A stretch of 64,000 bases of DNA from Granulosicoccus sp965214025. GTDB lineage: Bacteria > Pseudomonadota > Gammaproteobacteria > Granulosicoccales > Granulosicoccaceae. Below, one piece after another: positions 1 through 8,059 of the stretch. Each line of letters starts with the position of its first letter. The stretch's first letter is position 1. The notes below the pieces were generated by a model. The model made no database searches. It was not told the origin of the DNA and worked only from the letters and a program-made list of their open reading frames with translations. Made by a program: the position numbers and the translations under genes. The stretch is from the NCBI GenBank assembly GCA_965214025.1, contig CBDCAW010000004.1, positions 62,001-126,000 of the forward strand. Direction: 5' to 3'.

Positions 1-326
1 ATTTCACCGGCGGCCGGCAGATGCGTGGCGTAGCGCTGGAAATACCACTGACTTTTCTGACGTTCGGTAGGTGCCGGTAGTGCCACCACCTGGCATATTC
101 GCGGATTGAGCGCTTCGGTGATTCGCTTGATCGTACCGCCCTTGCCCGCTGCATCTCGCCCTTCGAAGACGATCGCTACGCGATACCCCGTCACCTTGAC
201 CCATTCCTGCAACTTGACCAGTTCGATCTGCAGACGTGCCAGTTCCTCCTCGTACTTCTTGTTGGAGATCTTCTCCTCTCCATCCGGCTTGTCGGACGAT
301 TGTTTGTCCGGTGATGACTCCCCCAT
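1..326 (-). CDS. ppk2: Polyphosphate kinase 2 (PPK2) family, N-terminal part only
   Basis: The reading frame runs off the left edge, so only the first 108 residues are present. PPK2 enzymes transfer phosphate between inorganic polyphosphate and nucleotides in the cytoplasm. The visible part has a charged N-terminal tail, then the Walker A loop GRDAAGKGG, and further on the stretch ALPAPTERQKSQWYFQRY, which is very typical of PPK2. The ATG at 326 is chosen because a GGAGG ribosome binding site lies 8 nt upstream. It points the same way as acsF, 190 bp upstream, but that gap makes a shared operon uncertain. The PPK2 subclass cannot be told without the C-terminal half. Confidence 0.88.
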   Translation of the reverse strand, partial: MGESSPDKQSSDKPDGEEKISNKKYEEELARLQIELVKLQEWVKVTGYRVAIVFEGRDAAGKGGTIKRITEALNPRICQVVALPAPTERQKSQWYFQRYATHLPAAGE

Positions 327-515
327 GTGCAATGCCTCCGTACCGCCTCTGATGCGCCGACACGGCATGCGTCAGCTCATGTTCGCCATTCCGATGGAAA
401 TACCCGAACCATTCGCAGACGATGTATCCACTGTACTCTGGCCAGTTGCCGTTGGTCCAGCCTCCTCCGGGGGGCCTGTCGTCAATCAGCCCGCAGACAG
501 TGCCGACAACAGCCC

Positions 516-1694
516 CTAATAGGCGGGCTCCATCCGTGAGCTCACGGGCACCGTGTGCTTGTGTGCGGGTATCGTGTAGAGCGAGACGAAGGCGGCTGCG
601 GCACGCCCCATGCCGGAAAGCCGCTGCAAGCCGCCGACCAGCCCACCGCGCTGCTTGGCAGTGGCGATATCGACATTCGCCACGCGCAGGCGCTCAAGGC
701 CCGGCATCCAGCGCGGGTGATCGATATCCAGCGTAATCGGAAACACCTGCTGGCTGATGGCCGAGGTCTTCCTGAATACTTCCTGCCCGTACCAGCTCGG
801 ATCGACCCCCAGCGCTTCGTGGAACAAGGGCCGCTGATGGTCGCGAACGTACATGGTCGAGAACACGGCCGTCAAAAAGAACTTGATCCAGAGTACGTTC
901 TTGCCCTGGGTAAGCTTCGGGTCGGTCTTCATCAGCAGGGCGAAAGCCTCGCCATGCCCGAACTCGTCATTGCACCACTCTTGGAACCACTTGAAGATCG
1001 GATGAAATCGCTTTTCCGGGTGCTCCTCAAGATGCCGAAATATCGTGATGTAGCGTGCATAGCCGATCTTCTCGGAGAGGTAGGTCGCGTAATAGATGAA
1101 CTTCGGCCGAAAATAGGTGTACTTCTTCTGCTTGGTCAGGAACCCGAGGTTCACAGCAATACCGACCTCACGCAGGGCATCGTTGATGAAACCGGCATGG
1201 CGTGCCTCATCCCGGGCCATGAGCGAAAACAGTTTGCAGATGTCAGGGTTCTTGCCGCGTCGCTTCATCTCCTTGTAGAGCACGCAACCGGAAAACTCGG
1301 CGGTGCACGAGGAGATCAGGAAATCGGTGAACTCCTTCTTCAACGCCGGGTCCATGTTCTCCCAGTCGACTTCGTCCCACTGCTCGGTCTTCCTGAAATG
1401 ATGCTTGTTCGGATCGGCTTCCATCCGAGCGATCAGATCATCCCATTCAGCCCTCACGGGCGTCACGTCGATCCGATCCATTTCGTCGAAGTCGGTGGTG
1501 TAAAAACGTGGCGTGAGCAGGGTATCCTGCATCGCGACGGTCGTGGAGTCGTCTGTCGTGGCCTGATCTGACGCTCGAGCCGCGCCAGAGGCATCCGCCG
1601 AAGCATCGCCGGTGGTATTACCAGCAGCAGGCGGATGATCATCCGTGTTACCCGCATCGCGCGGAAGATCGCTCTTGTTCAGGGGTGCGTTCAC
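516..1694 (-). CDS. acsF: Mg-protoporphyrin IX monomethyl ester oxidative cyclase (AcsF)
   Basis: A 392-residue di-iron enzyme that uses O2 to close the isocyclic ring E of bacteriochlorophyll. The metal site is visible as AEFSG...YKE, then DEARH, then NDEFGHGEAF. The frame stays open upstream, but the true start is the GTG at 1694, which overlaps the TGA of the preceding 98-residue gene (GTGA), a sign of translational coupling. The first 60 or so residues are low-complexity and poorly conserved. Presence of acsF implies aerobic bacteriochlorophyll synthesis. No other photosynthesis gene is visible beyond its small partner, so the rest of the cluster must lie elsewhere or be absent. Confidence 0.95.
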   Translation of the reverse strand: MNAPLNKSDLPRDAGNTDDHPPAAGNTTGDASADASGAARASDQATTDDSTTVAMQDTLLTPRFYTTDFDEMDRIDVTPVRAEWDDLIARMEADPNKHHFRKTEQWDEVDWENMDPALKKEFTDFLISSCTAEFSGCVLYKEMKRRGKNPDICKLFSLMARDEARHAGFINDALREVGIAVNLGFLTKQKKYTYFRPKFIYYATYLSEKIGYARYITIFRHLEEHPEKRFHPIFKWFQEWCNDEFGHGEAFALLMKTDPKLTQGKNVLWIKFFLTAVFSTMYVRDHQRPLFHEALGVDPSWYGQEVFRKTSAISQQVFPITLDIDHPRWMPGLERLRVANVDIATAKQRGGLVGGLQRLSGMGRAAAAFVSLYTIPAHKHTVPVSSRMEPAY

Positions 1695-1987
1695 AGGGTG
1701 ACCTCGTCGCTGAAAGAGAATTCGCACAATTCCATGAATTCGAAATCGCCGGTGAGGCGTGTCCACAGACGCTCCAGCCCGCTGGCACGTGTGATGGTCG
1801 CGAGCCGGTCCACGACGACGACCTCCCCGTAGGCAGCCATGACCTCCGGACCATGCACGAGTACCGCATCGCCGGGGTGAATCACGGCGCCGTTGTTGAG
1901 CTTGAGATGTGCGTGCAGGCTCTCGAAACGGTGGCTTACCTCGATAGTGCAAGGTGCCTGTTCGCTGGCCCGGGTGAACATGCCCAT
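1691..1987 (-). CDS. Small conserved photosynthesis-cluster protein preceding acsF
   Basis: A 98-residue protein read directly into acsF with a 4-nt overlap. It resembles the short conserved protein commonly found just before acsF in purple phototrophic bacteria, with an ESLHAHLKL...GDAVLVHG core and a C-terminal WTRL..FE..EL.EFSF segment. Its biochemical role is not known to me. No membrane segment or signal peptide is seen. The frame is open further upstream, but the ATG at 1987 has a GGAGG five nt upstream, so the shorter form is preferred. Assignment to the photosynthesis cluster follows from the linkage and the remembered family pattern. Confidence 0.75.
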   Translation of the reverse strand: MGMFTRASEQAPCTIEVSHRFESLHAHLKLNNGAVIHPGDAVLVHGPEVMAAYGEVVVVDRLATITRASGLERLWTRLTGDFEFMELCEFSFSDEVTL

Positions 1988-2003
1988 CGGTACCTCCGGC
2001 AAG

Positions 2004-2021
2004 TGTAACAACAAGTTGACA
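2004..2021 (-). promoter_or_regulatory. PpsR/CrtJ-like operator (TGT-N12-ACA)
   Basis: The 18-bp palindrome TGT-N12-ACA lies 17 bp upstream of the start of the acsF operon. This is the consensus of PpsR/CrtJ, the redox- and light-responsive regulator of bacteriochlorophyll genes. The inner bases are also roughly symmetric (TGTCAA on the minus strand facing TTACA). Only one copy is seen, whereas two are often needed for cooperative binding. The motif is short enough to occur by chance, but its position and symmetry make it credible. Confidence 0.5.
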
Positions 2022-2187
2022 CGATAACGCCGTGGCTCGCATTTCGCAACATATGCACCTTGGAAAATTGCCAGACCAAGATGCAGATTCACCGGTGAAT
2101 GAGACTGTCGGCTACGGATGATTGCCACCTGGACAGATCACCGGTTAACATCCTTGGATTTTCAGGATAGAAGGGAAGATTCAAACC

Positions 2188-3471
2188 GTGGAAAGGCACC
2201 AACCGGGCACCTGGTATTCGGGCATACACCACTCGGCCGAGCCATGCTCGACGAGATCAGGATCACAGCGATCGGCGCGAACCCTGTCACACCGTATCGG
2301 CACTACCGGTCTGCATCTGGCCACCGTGTTCGCGATGATATTGGGCTCGAGTTCGGCGGTCTTCGGGCAAACGGCTGTCGAGCTACCGTCCGCAACCGAC
2401 GCACGGTCCGTCAATGACCGAACCGTGGGTATCGTCTTTCATTACGAGGACATCTACCGGCAGTACGTCGACGATTTCTCCGCGGCATTTGCCGATCAGG
2501 CCGATGAGGCGAGCGCAGAGCTTCGAGTCGTACCCATGCTGGGCAAGAACCACGTTCAGACCATGCTCGACTTGCTCTACATGAAGGGGGTAGACATGGG
2601 AATCGTGCATTCCGACGTCTTCGAGTACATGTCCAGAGTGCGCGGCTACGAACAGATCGGCCGACGGATAAACAGCATCGGCGAACTCTTCGATGAGAAG
2701 GTCGCCGTGATCGCGGGCGATCAGTACGAGTCGCTCGAGGATCTTGCCGGTCGCCGGGTCAACTTCAGAACTCGCGGCAAGGGCTCGGATGTGACTGGAA
2801 CCATCCTGTTCGATACGTTGGGTATCGACGTAGAGGTAACCCGTTTCGACAAGCTGGAAGCCCTCGAAAAGGTAAAGGCCGGGGATATCGCCGCGATGGT
2901 GTATCTGATTGAAGAGCCGGTCGAAGAATTTCAGGCACTATCGCCTGCCGACCAGGTGCGCGTCATCGAGATTCCGCAAGACGACGCGTTGCTCCAGTTT
3001 TACCGCAAGGCGGAACTGACCGCAGAGGAATTCCCAGAACTTGCCGGCGACACCGGAAGCGTACCCACCCTCGCCGTTCCCGTCATCCTCGCCGCCTACA
3101 ACTGGCCTGCCGACAACAACACGCGTTACCGGAAGTCCGAGCGTTTCATCACAGCCCTTGTCGATAGCATCGATGGACTTAAAGAAGGCGACACGGCTGA
3201 GCGATGGCAGGATGTTGACCTCGACAGAGAGGTACCGGGCACCACTCGCCTCGGTCTGGTCGATTCCGTGTTGCGCCAAAGGGAATCCGAGCAGGAGCGG
3301 CTGGCGAGCGAGGCGTCCGACAGGGAAGCCGCCGACCTCAGGGAGAGGCAAGCGGCCCTGTCGGAGCGGCTCGAAGCCCAGCTCGACCAGCGAATCGCCG
3401 ACACTTCCAACCCGGCCGAGCTGGATCGCCTTCTCATGCAGCTGGAGGACATGCTCGAACAGCAGGAATGA
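2188..3471 (+). CDS. TAXI-family TRAP-type solute-binding protein, copy 1
   Basis: A 427-residue periplasmic receptor of the TAXI/NMT1-like type. A hydrophobic signal segment lies at about residues 40-60, ending SSAVFGQ. The body has the features of the family: a run HVQTMLDLLYMKGVDMGIVHSDVF split over two short blocks, YESLEDLAGRRVNF, GKGSDVTGT, and FDKLEALEKVKAGDIAAMVY. The last 65 or so residues are a charged, probably coiled-coil tail, which is unusual for TAXI receptors. The start is a GTG at 2188 with AGGGAAG upstream; the leader is long, so a later start is possible. No TRAP permease is adjacent. It is followed by a close paralogue on the same strand. Confidence 0.85.
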   Translation: MERHQPGTWYSGIHHSAEPCSTRSGSQRSARTLSHRIGTTGLHLATVFAMILGSSSAVFGQTAVELPSATDARSVNDRTVGIVFHYEDIYRQYVDDFSAAFADQADEASAELRVVPMLGKNHVQTMLDLLYMKGVDMGIVHSDVFEYMSRVRGYEQIGRRINSIGELFDEKVAVIAGDQYESLEDLAGRRVNFRTRGKGSDVTGTILFDTLGIDVEVTRFDKLEALEKVKAGDIAAMVYLIEEPVEEFQALSPADQVRVIEIPQDDALLQFYRKAELTAEEFPELAGDTGSVPTLAVPVILAAYNWPADNNTRYRKSERFITALVDSIDGLKEGDTAERWQDVDLDREVPGTTRLGLVDSVLRQRESEQERLASEASDREAADLRERQAALSERLEAQLDQRIADTSNPAELDRLLMQLEDMLEQQE

Positions 3472-3711
3472 GGGTGAATCGCCATCGAGTCGTGCTTGTC
3501 GAAGCGTCGTCTTCCACCCGTTCGCTTGAACAATCACCAAATGGATTTAGTTCAGAACGAACGCGCTGCGATACTGCAATGACTGACCTGCGTTGCGATG
3601 CCGAGATGGAATAACCACGCCCAGTTCACGTCTGCGAATGCAGAGGATTGCCACCCCCCAATTCACCGAGTAGACTCTACGCCGTTGAGCAGACGAGGGA
3701 TCACTCGAAAA

Positions 3712-4950
3712 ATGGGTAAACACAATCAGGGCAGAGCGCGGTCGCAGTGCTCTTCGCACATCCCTTCACCGAGTTCCAGCATTCCCGGCCTGTTCGCCAC
3801 TGCGTTGTTGATGGCCATGCTGAGCCTGAGTTCGGCGGCCATCGGCCAGTCAGGTAGCGCGCTGCCGTCGTTGGACGAGGCACGTACGATCAACGACAGA
3901 ACCGTGGGCCTGGTCTTCGATTTCGAGGACCTGCACTATCAGTACATCAGCGATTTCTCGGCAACCATGAAGGAGCGTGCCAATGGTACGGCAGAAGAGC
4001 TTCAGGTGGTGCCCATCATCAGTGAAAACCACGTGCAGACCATGCTGGACCTTCTGTACCTGCGAGGTGTGGATCTGGGCATCGTGCATGCCGACGTCTT
4101 CGCGTACATGGCCATGGCACCTGAGTACGAGCAGGTCTATCAGCGAATTCACAGCGTTGTCGAGCTGGCCGAGGAAAAGGTGGTAGTGATCGCGGGGGAG
4201 CAGTACGAGTCGCTCGAGGATCTCAACGGTCGAAGGGTCAATTTCGCGAGCCCGGGTAAAGGCTCGGACTTGACCGCGACGGTTCTGTTCGACACGCTCG
4301 GTATCGACGTCGTGGAAACCCGCTTCGATGAACTCGATGCACTTGAAAGGGTCAAGAGCGGTGAGATTGCCGCCATGGTCTACATCATCGAGGATGACGC
4401 CACCGAGTTCCGGGCGTTGTCGCCAGCCGACAATGTACGCATCATCGGAATCCCGCGAGATGATCGGTTGCTGGAGCATTACCGCGAGGCGGAAATCACC
4501 GGGGAGGACTTTCCCGATCTTGCCGGCGAGACCGGTTCCATCGACACGGTGGGCGTATCCGTCATCATCGTCGCCTATAACTGGCCCACCTCTCAGCGCA
4601 CACGCTACGAGAGGAGCGAGCGCTTCATCAACTCCTTTGTCGGCAGCCTGGATGAATTGAAGAGCGGCGACACGGCCGAACGATGGAACAACGTCGATCC
4701 GGCCAGAGAGGTGCCGGGTACCAACCGTCTTGCCCTGGTTGATGACGTGCTGCGACAACAGGCATCCGAGCGCGAGCGCCTGGCTCTCGAAGCTTCCAAC
4801 GAAGAGGCCGCCGAGCTCAGGGAACGACAATCAGACCTGACGCAACGACTCGAAGCCCGGTTGGATGCCCGCATAGCCGAAACCGATGACCCGGCCGAGC
4901 TTTCCCGCCTGCTCGAACAGCTCGAGATGATGCTCGACAAGGAAAGGTGA
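3712..4950 (+). CDS. TAXI-family TRAP-type solute-binding protein, copy 2
   Basis: A tandem paralogue of the preceding gene, 412 residues from the ATG at 3712 (the frame is open back to 3598, but that N-terminus has no support). The signal segment IPGLFATALLMAMLSLSSA is followed by a body aligned almost without gaps to copy 1, including YESLEDLNGRRVNFASPGKGSDL and the same coiled-coil tail rich in Glu, Arg and Leu. The 240-bp gap between the copies is large enough for a separate promoter. The stop codon overlaps the GTG start of the SRPBCC gene downstream, so the three downstream genes are probably cotranscribed. Ligand unknown. Confidence 0.85.
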   Translation: MGKHNQGRARSQCSSHIPSPSSSIPGLFATALLMAMLSLSSAAIGQSGSALPSLDEARTINDRTVGLVFDFEDLHYQYISDFSATMKERANGTAEELQVVPIISENHVQTMLDLLYLRGVDLGIVHADVFAYMAMAPEYEQVYQRIHSVVELAEEKVVVIAGEQYESLEDLNGRRVNFASPGKGSDLTATVLFDTLGIDVVETRFDELDALERVKSGEIAAMVYIIEDDATEFRALSPADNVRIIGIPRDDRLLEHYREAEITGEDFPDLAGETGSIDTVGVSVIIVAYNWPTSQRTRYERSERFINSFVGSLDELKSGDTAERWNNVDPAREVPGTNRLALVDDVLRQQASERERLALEASNEEAAELRERQSDLTQRLEARLDARIAETDDPAELSRLLEQLEMMLDKER

Positions 4951-5417
4951 GGGCAATCACCGAATCCTGTGAGATCAATGCGAGCGCGGCGCGGATCTTC
5001 TCTATCTACGAAGATGTCGAGCATTGGCCCGACTGGGACCCGGACCTTGAAGCTGCCAGCCTGACCGGACCATTCGAAGCCGGCGGTATCGGATGGATCA
5101 AGCCTGCTGGTGCACCGCGCATGAAAACCCGCATAGTGTCACTCGCTCCCCGACAATCCTTCACGGCACATGCACGGTTGCCGCTGTGCCGCATGGAATT
5201 CATCCACACCATCGAACCGGTTCGCCAGGGCACTGACTCCCCCATGGCAGTGACACACAGCATCGACTTTCACGGGCTGCTGGCTCTTGCGTTTCGTATG
5301 ATGCTACGGCGCAAGATCGCGAACTCCCTGCCCCGCGCCCTGCAGGGCCTGCGTCGGCACGCAGAGGCCGGCAGTGGATGCACGACTAGTGGTCCAACCA
5401 CTAGACCCGAAGCTTGA
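4947..5417 (+). CDS. SRPBCC/START-fold protein
   Basis: A 156-residue protein with the opening pattern of polyketide cyclase/SRPBCC proteins: I.ASA..IFSIYEDVEHWPDWDPDLEAASL, with a hydrophobic ligand-cavity fold. No catalytic role can be assigned. The start is a GTG overlapping the TGA of the TAXI gene, and its own TGA overlaps the TTG start of the next gene, so translational coupling is likely on both sides. The C-terminal 20 residues are low-complexity. It may bind a lipid or other hydrophobic ligand; this is inference from the fold only. Confidence 0.75.
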   Translation: MRAITESCEINASAARIFSIYEDVEHWPDWDPDLEAASLTGPFEAGGIGWIKPAGAPRMKTRIVSLAPRQSFTAHARLPLCRMEFIHTIEPVRQGTDSPMAVTHSIDFHGLLALAFRMMLRRKIANSLPRALQGLRRHAEAGSGCTTSGPTTRPEA

Positions 5418-6367
5418 TCAAGCCGGAACACGACGGCAAGGCGTATCGCTATCCGGGAGGCGACTCCGTGGCGTCTGGCCTGGATGCACTGCGCTGGGCG
5501 CTTACCCGTAAGCCTGCAAAGTGGCCCGCCCGTGTAGACAACCCACCGCCCGACTCGATTGCCGAACGCGTGCACGGCGATGCCATGCGCGTTACCTTCA
5601 TCAACCACGCAACTGTGCTCATCCAGAGCGAGGGCCTGAACCTGATCACCGATCCGGTCTTCTCCAGACGGGTCAGCCCGGTGAGCTTCGCAGGCCCCGC
5701 CCGACACCGGCCACCGGGCATCGTTTTCGATGAACTTCCGCCGATCGACGCTGTGCTGATCAGCCATTGCCATTACGATCATCTCGACATCAGGTCGCTC
5801 AGGCAACTGCACGAGCGAGACTCTCCTGTCGTGATCGCACCACTGGCGAACGGGCCCATCGTGGCCAAGGCAAACGTTTCGAACACCATAGAATTGAACT
5901 GGTGGGAAGCTCATGCGTTGTCGCATAACGTAAAGGCTACGCTCGTGCCTTCGCGACACTGGTCATCCCGCAGCCTTGGTGATGCGAACCGGGCCCTGTG
6001 GGGAGGCTACGTGCTCGAGCTGCCTGGAGGTGCGATCTACTTCGCCGGAGATACCGGCTACGGCAATGGCAGTCACTTCGTCGAAGCAAAGCAGGCTCTG
6101 GGCCCTTTCCGACTGGCGCTGCTGCCCATCGGCGCCTACGAGCCGCGCTGGTTCATGCGGCCACAACACATGAACCCGGCCGAGGCGGTACAGGCGTTCA
6201 AAGACCTGGAAGCCGAGCAGGCGCTGGCCATTCATTTTGGCACGTTCCAGCTGACTGACGAGGCGATCGACGCACCAGAGCGGGATCTTGCTGAAGCGTT
6301 GGTGTCAGACCCTGCGCTGTCGAAGCGCTTTCACGTGTTGGAGAACGGGCAGGCGCTGAATCTGTAG
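5414..6367 (+). CDS. Metallo-beta-lactamase-fold hydrolase, NAPE-PLD/UlaG-like
   Basis: A 317-residue MBL-fold enzyme. The metal motif is SHCHYDHLD (HxHxDH), followed by PSRHWSSR, a conserved AGDTGYG with the bridging Asp, and AIHFGTF near the end. This order, together with the RRVSPVSFAGPARHRPPG segment, fits the NAPE-phospholipase D/YtnP-like branch acting on phosphodiesters or lactones. No signal peptide is seen, so it is probably cytoplasmic. The start is a TTG overlapping the previous stop by TTGA. It closes a four-gene run with the TAXI copy 2 and SRPBCC genes. Confidence 0.85.
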   Translation: MIKPEHDGKAYRYPGGDSVASGLDALRWALTRKPAKWPARVDNPPPDSIAERVHGDAMRVTFINHATVLIQSEGLNLITDPVFSRRVSPVSFAGPARHRPPGIVFDELPPIDAVLISHCHYDHLDIRSLRQLHERDSPVVIAPLANGPIVAKANVSNTIELNWWEAHALSHNVKATLVPSRHWSSRSLGDANRALWGGYVLELPGGAIYFAGDTGYGNGSHFVEAKQALGPFRLALLPIGAYEPRWFMRPQHMNPAEAVQAFKDLEAEQALAIHFGTFQLTDEAIDAPERDLAEALVSDPALSKRFHVLENGQALNL

Positions 6368-6397
6368 CAGCTCGTAGTCATGCATCGGGCTCCCCGG

Positions 6398-7582
6398 TCA
6401 TGCATCAGGCTCGCTGGATTCTTGAGGTGGGGCACTACCTGTGGACCAGGCTTCGTTGGGAATCACCAAAGTACCATCGATACCCGAATCCCATGCCTGG
6501 GTTCGTATGCGGCCACCGGCGAAGGCCACGATCTCACGCGTCAGAACGGCGCCGGAGCCACCAACGAGATTCGGTGTGCTGAATGGCCGATGGTGCCGGG
6601 CTCCGGTATTGGCATCGATCACCGACTTGTTCCAGTTGAACGCGATCATCGGCTTGCCTTTTTCGGTTGGAAACCCCCACGACAGCAAGACAGTTGCCGC
6701 CGGCCCGTACTGCTCACCGATGGACTTCGTGATGGAGACCATCTCGTGCAGCCACATGGCCAATGTGCCAGCGAACTCTGAAGCAAAGCTACCGGTTTCG
6801 CCGCTGAGGCTCAGGTTGCTGCCTTCCACATAACCGTAGGGCTCCAAAAGGTAGGTGCACAACGCGTGGATGCCGGCCCGGTCGGGACGCGGGTCGGGCG
6901 TGGGAAACTGGTACGGGCGGCTTATCACGACCAGACGTTCGACGAGTGGCACCCCCGCCACACCCCTGCCCATCTCGATCGAACGCCTCACCAGGTGATT
7001 CGCCAGGCGATCGAGCATGCGTAGGCGCGGGTTCAACGTGCGATCACGCAGATCTTCCGTGGCTGACGCATCCAGACGTTTCAGCGTTTCCGACACATCC
7101 CACTGCAAGCCGAACAGAAAGCGAACTTCGCCGCGTGTATCGCGTAGCTGACCGATCTGCACCGCGTTGTCGAAGATACTGCCGTCACGGCGATAGTTGA
7201 GCAGACGCGTGAGCAGGAACGTACCGCTCATGATGCCACGACGGATCGCGTTCGATTCGGACTTGCGGGTGAGGCTGCCCTGCAGAAAACGGCAGTTCAC
7301 GCCGACGCACTCCTCACGTGCGTAGCCCGTCAGCTTGACAAAAGCATCATTGACGTAGATCAATGCTTGATCGGGTGCATTCGGATCGGCGAAAGACACC
7401 GCCATGTCGCTGACGTCGAGAAACCGGGTGACGATGACATCGGGGCGTGAGGGAATTTCGGCAAGTGGCTCAGGCTCGACGCTGAGTCCTGGCTCAGGCG
7501 CTGGCTTCGCAGGGTTTTCATCGGCAGCTGATGTTCCCCACCGCTTCTTCAGGAAGCCGAACACATCGTTCTCCATGAGCAT
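6398..7582 (-). CDS. LOV photoreceptor with a degenerate HWE-type kinase module
   Basis: 394 residues. The N-terminal half holds a LOV domain (about 50-165) with the photoactive cysteine in GVNCRFLQG, so flavin-cysteinyl adduct formation in blue light is expected. The C-terminal half aligns loosely with HWE/HisKA_2 histidine kinases: a helical region followed by an ATPase-like fold. The usual H-x-x-K-N phosphoacceptor helix is not recognisable, and the N-box that normally reads LHELATNA.KYG is LHEMVSITKSIG, with the Mg-binding Asn lost. It may therefore signal by protein contact and not by phosphotransfer. The start could be ATG at 7582 or 7576; neither has a good ribosome binding site. Confidence 0.85.
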   Translation of the reverse strand: MLMENDVFGFLKKRWGTSAADENPAKPAPEPGLSVEPEPLAEIPSRPDVIVTRFLDVSDMAVSFADPNAPDQALIYVNDAFVKLTGYAREECVGVNCRFLQGSLTRKSESNAIRRGIMSGTFLLTRLLNYRRDGSIFDNAVQIGQLRDTRGEVRFLFGLQWDVSETLKRLDASATEDLRDRTLNPRLRMLDRLANHLVRRSIEMGRGVAGVPLVERLVVISRPYQFPTPDPRPDRAGIHALCTYLLEPYGYVEGSNLSLSGETGSFASEFAGTLAMWLHEMVSITKSIGEQYGPAATVLLSWGFPTEKGKPMIAFNWNKSVIDANTGARHHRPFSTPNLVGGSGAVLTREIVAFAGGRIRTQAWDSGIDGTLVIPNEAWSTGSAPPQESSEPDA

Positions 7583-7896
7583 TTAGCTGTGTGAGGTTCG
7601 AAGTCGTCCATCTTCCTGGTCATCCGCACCCGATCGAAGACCTGTAATTCTACAGATTGGCAGCCACCGGGCGAACTCGTGAGTTCGAAAGCGACGATCA
7701 GGTCAGGTATGTCAGCGCACAGGCGCATCAGCGATGCCTGATCAGCCACCTCGCGAACACCTCCGCGCCGAAGGTATCCGACATCGTCGCGCGAACTCCC
7801 CTGTGGGAAGATGAGGCCGGTGGTCCTGCCATATCGATGATGACCGGTTCGGCCGTCATCGTCAGGGATGAAGGCCACCGGTCCGGCGAAGCGTAC

Positions 7897-8009
7897 AGGG
7901 CAAACCTCCAGGGCAAACCTCCGGGGCAAACCTCCGGGGCAAACCTCCGGGGCAAACCTCCGGGGCAAACCCCCGGGGCAAACCTCCGGGGCAAACCCCC
8001 GGGGCAAAC
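7897..8009. repeat. 13-bp tandem repeat (8 full copies plus 9 nt)
   Basis: Eight perfect or near-perfect copies of a 13-bp unit, GGGGCAAACCTCC, with first-base A/G and last-block T/C variants, followed by a partial copy. It occupies the middle of a 477-bp gene-free stretch (7583-8059) between the LOV gene and the SDR gene. Because 13 is not divisible by three, open frames crossing it on either strand are periodic artefacts. No other feature is seen in the gap except a Shine-Dalgarno AAGGAG just before the SDR start. Copy number may vary between strains. Confidence 0.9.
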
Positions 8010-8059
8010 TGCAGCATGGCTTCGACCGGGCATCCATCAAACACTTTTAAGGAGTTCAC

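Noticed and set aside
555..1571. Long plus-strand frame opposite acsF
   Set aside because: A codon-bias shadow of acsF with no family pattern.
1695..2042. Long N-terminal extension of acsF
   Set aside because: The open frame upstream of 1694 overlaps the conserved 98-residue partner gene in another frame, and the GTG at 1694 gives a normal AcsF length.
6377..6413. Direct repeat TCATGCATC(A/G)GGCTC
   Set aside because: Two short copies at the end of the LOV gene, one inside its last codons; too short and without a clear role.
7897..8009. Possible CRISPR array
   Set aside because: The copies are contiguous 13-bp units with no spacers, and no cas gene is nearby.
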